DNA from: a candidate division SR1 bacterium
GTDB taxonomy: Bacteria > Patescibacteriota > Gracilibacteria > Absconditabacterales > Absconditicoccaceae
Direction: 5' to 3'
DNA: 6,153 bases
NCBI GenBank assembly: GCA_002746475.1
Contig: PDOX01000041.1
Location: 1 to 6,153, forward strand
Shown here: in pieces, positions 1 to 5,785 of the stretch
Position numbering within the stretch: position 1 is the first letter of the stretch
Layout of the letters: every line of letters starts with the position of its first letter
Notes under the pieces: model-generated
Seen by the model: only the letters and a program-made list of their open reading frames with translations
Databases searched by the model: none
What the model was told of the DNA's origin: nothing
Program-made: the position numbers and the translations under genes

Positions 1-1264
1 GATGTTTGGCTAATTTCTTTTTGATGTTTTCTTGAATGGTTTGACTTTCTCGGTTGGTGGTAATAAATTGTTCAAATGCGGTTTTTAGGCTTGTGTGATC
101 TTTGTTGGCTATCAAAATTCAGCTGGTTTCATCAATGAGTTCTTTACTTGCACAGTCGGAAAATCATAGGACAGGTGTTCAGCAAAGCAAACTCTCTGCT
201 GTTCCAAGTCAAAAACTTTCTTTGGTGATGTTTATCATTCATTTTGCTTTTTTGATAATACTTATCATTTCTTTCTGGTCTTGGATTCGCCCGAGGAAAA
301 TGATGTTATCTTTCGCAAGTGATTTGAGATAAAGTTCGTCTGGTCCAGAACCAATCATTAGCAAGGGTAATCCGTTTTCATTAAATAGTTTTATAATTTT
401 ATCGCACTCTTTCACAAAGTTCACCAATCTCCCCGTATAAACATAATATCCCTGTTTTGTATCTGTTTCTGAAATTAGCGTGTTGAGATACTGTTCATTT
501 ACTTTTGGATACGCGACACTATCACAGGTGATGTTGTAGATTTCTTTTGCAAGGTCAGCGGTGTATTCGCTATTTGCTATCACAGTATCAAATTTTTTGT
601 ATTTTTTGTCTCGTTTTCTCAGTCTTGGTGTAATCGTTTTGAAGAGTCGTTTTTTGTATCCTGTGAGTTTTTTGAGGTATTCACTATGATGACTTCGGAT
701 GTATTGCATCGGAGAGTGGAGATAAAGAATATTTGGAATATTTTTTGGAAGGGAAATATTTTTTGCAATAGCAAAGGAAGAAATGATGATTTTGGTTGTA
801 GGTATCGATTTTTTGTCATTCTGAGGCTTTGCCGAAGCATCTATTTTCTGCATACTGGATCCTTCATTTCATTCAGGATGACTTATCTCGTCATTCTGAG
901 GCTTTGCCGAAGAATCCAGTTTTTGTTTAGACTCTTCGCTTCGCTCTGAGTGACAAAGATTCTTCTTAATTTTCCACGATAATACCCTCATCCATAGTGG
1001 GTAAAAAAGCATCAAATTACGATAGTCTAGAATACTTGAAATCAGGGGGATTTTATGTTTTGAACAATAGAGAAAAATATTGTTCATCCATTTTGGGAGC
1101 GCAGTAATGATAGGGATTTTTTGTCATTGGACTTCTAAAAACTTTCTTTCGCTGTATAGAGTGAAAATAGTTGCCGTTTTATAGGTTTGTTGTTCTATGA
1201 TATCTTTGAGGACATTCAAAGCTCCTCAGTTTGCGATTCGGCAATGGACAAAAGCAATATGCAT
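1..1264 (-). CDS. Family 4 glycosyltransferase, partial (C-terminus beyond left edge), carrying an in-frame palindromic repeat
   Basis: This is a GT-B fold glycosyltransferase that probably moves a sugar from a nucleotide-sugar onto a cell-surface glycan or lipid carrier. The reading frame is open from the ATG at 1264 to the left edge (421 codons) once TGA is read as Gly; eight TGA codons occur (residues 13, 47, 132, 342, 352, 362, 367, 382). Visible family marks are the N-terminal NGGAL loop (12-16), YLHSPMQYI (181-189), YTGRL (276-280), LLMIGSGPDE (301-310) and the E-x7-E motif ESFGLGTAE (349-357), followed by LLCGTPVLG (359-367) and SGILI (381-385). Residues 104-150 are not family sequence: they are the translated repeat at 815-954. 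The last part of the C-terminal helix is missing. No Shine-Dalgarno sequence precedes the start. A terminator separates it from the gene upstream, so it is its own unit. The family call is firm; the acceptor and donor are unknown. Confidence 0.93.
815..954. repeat. Palindromic repeat copy A, two tandem units, inside the glycosyltransferase gene
   Basis: Two units, 815-882 (68 bp) and 890-954 (65 bp), are separated by TTATCTC. Each starts with GTCATTCTGAG and ends with an imperfect inverted copy (TTCAGGATGAC and CTCTGAGTGAC). The second unit also has an inner inverted pair, CGAAGAATC with GACTCTTCG, so the unit can fold into a long hairpin. Positions 834-902 match 3308-3376 (copy B) at 68 of 69 bases. 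On the coding strand the element reads as HSERSEES...DSSAKPQND...IDASAKPQND; of the three frames in the gene direction only this one lacks TAA and TAG, and it contains one TGA. Similar HSERSEES/SAKPQND peptides turn up as spurious or inserted peptides in other bacterial genomes, as far as I recall. No transposase gene is present here, so it is a non-autonomous or passive element. Confidence 0.9.
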
Positions 1265-1328
1265 TTGGTTATGAGATTGTGAGATAAATATTTAGTTCTA
1301 GTCTAGTAAAATGAAAAAATAAAGCAAT

Positions 1329-1363
1329 AAAAAAAACTCACCGATGAAAATCAGCGAGTTTTT
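1329..1363 (-). terminator. Intrinsic terminator of the 110-residue gene
   Basis: The arms 1332-1345 and 1350-1363 pair over 14 bp around a 4-nt loop. In the minus-strand transcript the stem is complete, with two G-U wobbles; in the plus-strand transcript the same two positions are A-C mismatches. The stem runs into eight U (plus-strand A at 1329-1336). It sits just past the stop codon at 1383-1381. A second small perfect stem, AGTTAG/CTAACT around TAAA (1366-1381), abuts the stop codon. Confidence 0.85.
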
Positions 1364-1380
1364 CCAGTTAGTAAACTAAC

Positions 1381-1713
1381 TTAGCTACCATAAGGTAATA
1401 CTTTTACCCAACTTTTTTTTAAAGTATGAATTTTTATTTTTCGTTTACCTGTCAAAACAGCAATAGCTGTTCCTTCTACCATTTCATCTATCCCTAATGA
1501 TTCTAAAAAACTATTCCTAGAATCATTACATTCTTTAAACCCATCTTTTATGAGTTTTGATTTATCAGGAGACAAAACCGTAAAAATATCTTGATCTTTC
1601 GCTGGTAAATGTCCTAAAATATCATCCCCTCTAAATGTATTTTTCGTATGAATTTGAAGAGTTACTATTCTCTCTTCATTTTTTTTTCGTATTCTTGTTA
1701 AAATATCATCCAT
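1381..1713 (-). CDS. Small hypothetical protein (110 aa)
   Basis: I do not recognise this protein. The frame starts at ATG (1713), three bases after an in-frame TAG (start preceded by TAG AAA), and ends with TAA directly before a terminator. The sequence looks like a folded cytoplasmic protein: a charged N-terminal helix (RIRKKNEER), a mixed middle part (FTVLSPDKSKLIKDGF) and a C-terminal stretch rich in beta-branched and basic residues (GTAIAVLTGKRKIKIH, ending LPYGS). No signal peptide or membrane segment is visible. None of its seven glycines is encoded by TGA, unlike the neighbouring longer genes; this could be chance or recent arrival from a standard-code genome. It appears to share a transcript with the small ORF at 1823-1933 under the promoter at 1989-2016. 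No ribosome binding site is evident. Confidence 0.75.
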   Translation of the reverse strand: MDDILTRIRKKNEERIVTLQIHTKNTFRGDDILGHLPAKDQDIFTVLSPDKSKLIKDGFKECNDSRNSFLESLGIDEMVEGTAIAVLTGKRKIKIHTLKKSWVKVLPYGS

Positions 1714-1742
1714 TTTCTAAATCTTTAAATATTATTTCTTCC

Positions 1743-1781
1743 GCTATTTTTACTCATTATGAGCTTGCACGACCAAATAGC
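1743..1781 (-). other. Possible RNA stem between the small ORF and the 110-residue gene
   Basis: On the minus strand GCTATTT (1781-1775) pairs exactly with AAATAGC (1749-1743), leaving a 25-nt loop that contains CTCATAATGAG. The stretch 1714-1822 holds no convincing gene, only ORFs of ten codons or fewer. The stem could be a leader structure for the 110-residue gene, but a 7-bp AT-rich stem is expected often in such DNA. Confidence 0.25.
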
Positions 1782-1822
1782 ATAATAACAAGGAGCCGTT
1801 TTTTTTACTATTTTTATCTACT

Positions 1823-1933
1823 TTATCTTCTGAGATAAAATAAATTTCTACGAGGCTGATAGCTACCCCATTTCAATTTCCTCTTACTCTTCTTCGGAGG
1901 TCCTCGATTTCTTAAACTGTTAATGTGCATCAT
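1823..1933 (-). CDS. Possible 36-residue very basic protein
   Basis: ATG-ATG at 1933-1928 opens a 36-codon frame ending in TAA. The product has about 13 Arg/Lys and almost no acidic residues, with a core KKSKRKLKWGSYQPRR. It would lie about 50 nt downstream of the transcription start expected from the promoter at 1989-2016, making it the first cistron of the unit that also holds the 110-residue gene. Its composition suggests an RNA-binding or ribosome-associated peptide; the stretch K-x-K-R-K-L-K-W-G-S-Y faintly recalls the small ribosomal protein bTHX, but that is a weak visual resemblance. No TGA codon is used and no Shine-Dalgarno sequence is seen. It could be a chance ORF, though the promoter placement and lopsided composition argue mildly for a real gene. 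Confidence 0.45.
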   Translation of the reverse strand: MMHINSLRNRGPPKKSKRKLKWGSYQPRRNLFYLRR

Positions 1934-1939
1934 GGTGTA

Positions 1940-1961
1940 AATCTAAGAATTAACTCAGATT
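1940..1961 (-). promoter_or_regulatory. Leader hairpin before the small basic ORF
   Basis: In the minus-strand transcript AATCTGAG (1961-1954) pairs with CTTAGATT (1947-1940) over 8 bp with one G-U wobble and a 6-nt loop. It lies between the predicted transcription start (about 1982) and the ATG at 1933. It may shape the 5' leader; there is no U-run after it, so it is not a terminator. Another AT-rich hairpin, TGTTTTTG/CAAAAACA, covers 1971-1989 at the transcription start. Confidence 0.35.
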
Positions 1962-1988
1962 GGTTTTTTGTGTTTTTGTTGCAAAAAC

Positions 1989-2016
1989 AATATAGTCATA
2001 TATATATAAATGTCAA
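1989..2016 (-). promoter_or_regulatory. Sigma-70 type promoter of the 1381-1933 unit
   Basis: On the minus strand a perfect -35 TTGACA (2016-2011) is followed after 16 nt by TATATT (1994-1989). It lies just past the patatin stop codon, so it opens a new transcription unit. The predicted start is near 1982. Confidence 0.7.
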
Positions 2017-2031
2017 GAGAAAATTAACTTT

Positions 2032-2814
2032 TTATCCCCAAGTTACTTTTGCATCATCATACCCCTGTTCAAATGCCGTTTGAAGTTTTTTCTTATTGAA
2101 TTCCAATAGCTTTACATCAAGTTCTCTGAAAAATAAAGTATCGACAAGATGATTTTGTTCATAAGCCCTAGATTTCATCAAAATATTAAAACTTCTCGTA
2201 AGTGCCTCAAAAATATTTTTAGGGTCATTTTTTTGTGGAATAAAACTATTCAGATTAATTCCAATAATTTTTGCATTAGGATAATATTCTTTTGCCTTGT
2301 CTACTGGAAATGGATTAACCGTTCATCCGTCTACCAGCGCATACTTTTTATACTTCACACTCGGATACAGTCCAGGGATTGCCATACTGGCAAGGATCAA
2401 AGGAATAAAAGGTCATTTTTCAAAAAATATAAATTTTGCAGTATTAATATCACAAGATCCTAAATATACAGGAATTTTACTTTCTGCAATATCGTTTGGT
2501 ACAATATTTTTGATCATCTTTTCTATTGGACCATTGGAAATTAACGCCTTAAACCCAGATTTAAAAATATTCAATGCATAAAATTTCGTGAAATGCATAT
2601 TTTTCATTTCATCATAGATTTCTTGGGCAGACATACCATTGGCTCGTGCAGATCCAATCACTGCACCAATACTTACTCCAAATATTACTTTGATATCCTT
2701 TTTCATATTAAGTTCTTCCATTCTCTTCATAATTCCCAAGGCATATACTCCTCTAAATCCTCCCCCAGAAATAAACAATATTTTTTCTTTTTTTCTCTTA
2801 AATATATTAAACAT
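2032..2814 (-). CDS. Patatin-like phospholipase
   Basis: This is a serine lipid acyl hydrolase of the patatin family, with a Ser-Asp dyad acting on phospholipid or neutral lipid ester bonds. Read with TGA as Gly it is 260 residues. Visible motifs: oxyanion loop GGGFRG (17-22), nucleophile elbow GVSIG with Ser48 (46-50), and the catalytic Asp in ALVDGG (Asp162), where the second Gly of DGG is a TGA codon. Gly134, also TGA, joins the two halves that would be separate ORFs in the standard code. IPGLYP (146-151) and the IIGINLN strand after the Asp also fit the family. There is no signal peptide; a short basic N-terminus (KRKK) precedes the first strand, so it is probably cytoplasmic or membrane-associated. 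It follows the membrane protein gene by 30 nt and is probably the last gene of that operon. Family call firm; substrate unknown. Confidence 0.95.
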
Positions 2815-2831
2815 TATTTTTTATTTATCTT

Positions 2832-2849
2832 ATAATTATTATAATTATT
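2832..2849. repeat. Two tandem copies of ATAATTATT
   Basis: A 9-bp AT-only unit is repeated twice, spanning the TAA stop of the membrane protein gene (2847-2845). It occupies part of the 30-nt gap before the patatin gene. It may simply be low-complexity spacer. Confidence 0.5.
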
Positions 2850-3966
2850 CTACGGTATCAACCATCTTTGCAGCTTTTTTCACGCGATAGATACCTATCC
2901 ATTGTAAGATTTTAAATACAATATAAGCAACAATAGTCACTATCCAAGTAATTAATCTAATCAATCATACAAAGACTAAACTCATCAAGATTACTAATGC
3001 AATCTGAAAATATGTATTTTGATATAAAAACCCAATTTGTTTGGATAAATATTTACACGCAGAAAGGGATAATGCTTTTCTATTTATATTAATTTCATTC
3101 CATAGATTTTTCCCCTTGTCAATCACTCCATCTCCAAGATCATTAATTTCTTTCAAAAACTGATCACGCGTATTTTTAATATTTTTTTTAGATAATCAAA
3201 AATCAGCTAATACTTCTTTTCACGCAGTCAGAAATCATCATATGAAGGAATAATTATTTTTATTTTTTTTGTCATTCTGACTTGTCAGACGAGTCTGAGT
3301 CTTTGACGAAGCATCTATTTTCTGCATACTGGATCCTTCATTTCATTCAGGATGACTTATTTCGTCATTCTGAGGCAACGCCGAAGAATCCATAGTATCT
3401 ACCAGTAGACTCTTCGCTTCGCTCTGAGTGACACTACCCTCTCCCAAATATTCACCCTGAATTTCTTTTGCAATCGTATCAAGTCATCCATACATTTTTT
3501 CACAATTTACCTGATACTGAGCACTTGTCCCAACAATAAAAAAACTATATGCTAATGAAATAAGCAATCCAAACAAGTATCCCCCTCCTGTAAAATATTC
3601 CCAAGGATAAAAAACAAGCATATCCTTAGTCCAAATCAGAGCAATAAATCCAAAATTTAGAAAAATAAAAGCCAATATGGTATTGAGATTGAGTTGTGCA
3701 GATGAAATAAATACCAGAAAACTTATGAGTAAAAGGATTCCTACTCCGATACTGATTTGTTTTTTAGTAAAAAGATCAAAATCCAATACTAAAAAAAGTA
3801 ATATAAATAAACTTGCCAAGAGAAAGATTACAGAACTCAGAATATTTTGTTGTATCAATAATTTTCGTAAAACAGCTCCATATACTAGCAAAAATAGGAT
3901 TCATCGAATCGTAAATCTTCGGATTTTTTTTGGCTGTTTAGTATATCGTTCTGGTATATGCATCAT
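2845..3966 (-). CDS. Multi-pass membrane protein of unknown function, with in-frame palindromic repeat
   Basis: I do not recognise this family. With TGA as Gly the frame runs 373 codons from ATG-ATG at 3966 to TAA. It uses eight TGA codons, two of them adjacent (Gly243-Gly244). The first 19 residues are basic and cytosolic in character. Hydrophobic segments lie near 22-40, 43-62, 72-90, 95-113 and 128-147, followed by a soluble stretch of about 170 residues with amphipathic charged helices, then a long hydrophobic C-terminal region (319-358) that could hold one or two more membrane passes. Residues 179-232 are the translated repeat at 3271-3432 and sit in the soluble stretch, where an insertion would be tolerated. 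The gene lies 37 nt after the prepilin peptidase and 30 nt before the patatin gene. A link to pilus assembly is possible but is suggested by position only. Confidence 0.88.
3271..3432. repeat. Palindromic repeat copy B, two tandem units, inside the membrane protein gene
   Basis: Units 3271-3356 (86 bp) and 3364-3432 (69 bp) are separated by TTATTTC, matching the 7-bp spacer of copy A apart from one base. The unit ends are GTCATTCTGA and inverted forms of it. The first unit carries an extra 18 bp (3281-3298) between two TCTGA direct repeats, itself containing small palindromes (TGAC-TT-GTCA and CAGAC-GA-GTCTG). The element spans exactly 54 codons, residues 179-232 of the host protein, and is open in the gene frame only if TGA is sense. 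Confidence 0.9.
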
Positions 3967-3975
3967 AACTATCAA

Positions 3976-4017
3976 TTAGATTTTAAATATTAGATTTTAG
4001 ATATTATATTTTAAATA
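3976..4017. repeat. Three tandem 14-bp repeats across the pilD stop codon
   Basis: The units TTAGATTTTAAATA (3976-3989), TTAGATTTTAGATA (3990-4003) and TTATATTTTAAATA (4004-4017) differ from the first by one base each. They fill most of the 37-nt gap between the prepilin peptidase and membrane protein genes. The third unit encodes the last residues and the TAA stop of the prepilin peptidase. Confidence 0.85.
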
Positions 4018-4891
4018 ATATTTCTGTAAATAAGGAAAAAATATTTGGATAAAGCACACAAATTCGCAGAGCCACAATCATTGCAGGGAGAAAGGGAATC
4101 ATCGCTTTATCTTTACTCACAAAAATCAAACTCACAAGATAATATATAATTCCAAGCATACATGCAAGAATCGTATAGATTAATACTCCTTGAAATATAT
4201 CTCAAAGGGTATGATATGTCATCGGGTCCATTACTCCCACTAATAGTAATCCTACAACAGGAGCAAATAATACATCTCCAAACCCAAATCCTTCTCCTTC
4301 TCGTCAAATATTTCTGATTTTAGCATATCGCTTGGCAAAATAATAGATCCCTAAATATGCCAAGAAAAATACTATTCCTGATTTTACTCCCATCAACAAG
4401 GTCTCATACATTCAAGTATAATTTAGTAATGATAATGCGTAATACCCTACTATCCCTACGATGAGTAGATAATATACCGGTTCATTTAATTCATAATATT
4501 TGATATCACTGATAATTAAAATCATTAATGACCAGTTTACAAATAGCCAAAAGATTAATTCTGAAAGGATATGATGCGGGAAGAAAAGATAGGTTAGTAC
4601 AAATACTATTCCTGAAATAATTTCTATCATAGGATAAAATGCTGGAATTTTTTTTCAGCAATGACTACACTCCCCTTTTTGGACAAGATAACTCACCAAA
4701 GGAATGAGATTTTTTGCGGTAAGTTTATTTTTACATTGAGGGCATTCAGAACGGCCTCGCAAAACTGACTTAACCGTATCCCAAGAATAGTCTCCTGTGA
4801 ATCTTGCGATCAATACTGATGCAAAAGATCAGAACAGAAGTCAGAGAATAAAAAGTGCGAGTAGTAATAAAGTGGTTATATGTATTCACAT
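4004..4891 (-). CDS. pilD: Prepilin peptidase / N-methyltransferase (type IV leader peptidase, A24 family)
   Basis: This inner-membrane aspartic peptidase cuts the leader from type IV prepilins and pseudopilins and usually also N-methylates the new first residue. With TGA as Gly it is 295 residues, close to the usual length for the two-domain form. The N-terminal membrane segment ends in the hallmark GLLFGSFASV (17-26). The cytosolic zinc-binding domain has two CxxC pairs, CPQC (50-53) and CSHCG (75-79), with LIPLVSYL between them. The catalytic aspartates are Asp129 in SDIKYYEL and Asp206 in GFGFGDV, the expected GxGD motif. Seven glycines are TGA codons, among them Gly17, Gly21 and Gly79 of conserved motifs. 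The start is the first ATG after an in-frame TAA. The gene heads a probable operon with the membrane protein and patatin genes. Its pilin substrates are not in this window. Confidence 0.96.
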
Positions 4892-4899
4892 CGGGTATA

Positions 4900-4962
4900 A
4901 TTATCAAAATATACTAAAATACGTGTAGAGTTTATAGTATCGTAATATAAATGCAACATGAA
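4900..4962 (-). promoter_or_regulatory. Candidate promoter region of the prepilin peptidase operon
   Basis: Between the terminator and the ATG at 4891 the best minus-strand match is TCTACA (4929-4924), 18 nt, GATAAT (4905-4900). It would start transcription within a few bases of the start codon, giving a nearly leaderless message. A weaker alternative is TTCATG (4962-4957), 17 nt, TACTAT (4939-4934). Neither is strong. Confidence 0.3.
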
Positions 4963-4994
4963 TTTTTAGAAAAAACCCGCAAAAGCGGGTTTTT
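4963..4994 (-). terminator. Intrinsic terminator after the frameshifted hypothetical gene
   Basis: AAAAACCCGC (4971-4980) and GCGGGTTTTT (4985-4994) form a perfect 10-bp stem around AAAA, with T-rich sequence on both sides, so it could work in both directions. On the minus strand it lies 57 nt past the stop codon at 5054-5052. Positions 4963-4992 repeat 5786-5815 with one mismatch. Confidence 0.92.
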
Positions 4995-5051
4995 CTTTTA
5001 ATATTTTTATTATCTATTTTATTTCTTATTTATTCTTCATTAATAATATAA

Positions 5052-5695
5052 TTAATGATATAATGCATGATAATTTAACTCTTGTTTTTTTTCACCTAAA
5101 AGATTTTGAACTTCTTCATACAAATTAGTTTTTGAATCTATTCTCTCCAATAATAATTTATATAACTCTTTTCCTTCTTCATCTCAATCTCAGAGACCTA
5201 ATTCTTCCAATATAGTATAGATAGCATTTTCTTTTTCATTATTAATAAAGTGAAATTTTTCATCCAAAAATCCTTCTTTTACAAAGAGATCTGCTAAGGA
5301 AGTTCATGAATTTTTTGAAACCCTAAATGCACAATTATTAATAAACCATACATATTCTTGAATGTTTTGGGGCATACCATCCGGATACAACAAAAAAAAC
5401 TTATTTTCTATATTCTCATTGGTATGAAATTTTCCTTTGATAGAATCTTGAAAATCCTCATAATAAATAGGGTTTCTCCCCCCCCCCTCTCAACATCTGA
5501 TATTTTTTCATAAAGACGAATAAACATACCCCACTTTGATTTTGGGATACCTGTATCGCTTAAAATATTTTTTAAATCCTGTCTTTTTTCTTTTTGCTCT
5601 TTTTTTACTCTTTCTTGCTCTTCCAAATCTTCTTGTTTTTCTATTTTAAGATCAATACTTTCTCATTTTTCTATTACATTATCTTTTGTTTCCAT
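5052..5695 (-). pseudogene. Hypothetical protein, interrupted by a frameshift at a G10 run (possibly phase-variable)
   Basis: I do not recognise this family. From ATG at 5695 the frame runs 95 codons and stops at TAG (5410-5408). After the G10 run (plus-strand C at 5478-5487) a neighbouring frame stays open to TAA at 5054-5052 and has the composition of real protein: RNPIYYEDFQDSI, LLYPDGMPQNIQEYVWFI, EELGLGDGDEEGKELY. One added G, two fewer G, or a -1 ribosomal slip would join the halves into about 214 residues. Four TGA-Gly codons occur: one before the run and three after it. The N-terminal 40 residues are highly charged and probably coiled-coil (EKQEDLEEQERVKKEQKEKR), followed by GIPKSKWGMFIRLYEKIS. 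No membrane segment or signal peptide is seen, so it should be cytoplasmic. It has its own promoter candidate and terminator, so it is monocistronic. Confidence 0.75.
5478..5487. repeat. Homopolymer of ten C (G10 on the coding strand)
   Basis: A run of ten G in the coding strand is far longer than expected in such AT-rich DNA. It marks the exact point where the two open halves of the 5052-5695 gene fall out of frame. Such runs slip during replication and are also prone to sequencing and assembly error. Confidence 0.9.
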
Positions 5696-5744
5696 TCTTG
5701 ATAATTTATTAATTAAAAATAATATATACACTATATTATAAGTA

Positions 5745-5773
5745 ATTATATCCATAATACAGAATACTGCAAA
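5745..5773 (-). promoter_or_regulatory. Candidate promoter of the frameshifted hypothetical gene
   Basis: On the minus strand TTTGCA (5773-5768) is followed after 17 nt by a perfect TATAAT (5750-5745). A second TATAAT lies at 5740-5735. The leader to the ATG at 5695 would be about 40 nt of A/T only, without a Shine-Dalgarno sequence. Confidence 0.5.
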
Positions 5774-5785
5774 TTTTTTTCATCT

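Noticed and set aside
686..949. Plus-strand open frame of 87 codons
   Set aside because: It is the antisense of the glycosyltransferase and runs mostly through the palindromic repeat, which is open in this frame too. Its product has no protein-like character.
815..954. CRISPR array or insertion sequence
   Set aside because: Only two units, without regular unique spacers and without a transposase; the structure is an imperfect palindrome with short inverted ends.
869..1087. Separate minus-strand ORF containing the HSERSEES peptide
   Set aside because: It is the same frame as the glycosyltransferase, cut at a TGA that is glycine here; it is part of that gene, not a gene of its own.
1971..1989. 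Terminator after the patatin gene
   Set aside because: The stem is A/T-rich apart from single G-C pairs and lacks a U-run on the minus strand; it lies at the predicted transcription start of the next unit.
2149..2890. Several plus-strand ORFs of 80-104 codons
   Set aside because: They lie antisense to the patatin gene, whose full motif set is on the minus strand; no recognisable features and no start signals.
4113..4307. Minus-strand ORF of 64 codons rich in Arg and Cys
   Set aside because: Out-of-frame shadow of the prepilin peptidase, which is well supported across this stretch.
1..4891. Interpretation as a cluster of pseudogenes broken by nonsense mutations
   Set aside because: All the interruptions are TGA, never TAA or TAG, they fall on conserved glycines, and no other decay is seen.
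1..5695. UGA = Trp (code 4, Mycoplasma-like)
   Set aside because: The TGA positions fit invariant Gly (DGG, CxxCG, GSF, GLG) and not Trp, while Trp is encoded by TGG in the same genes.
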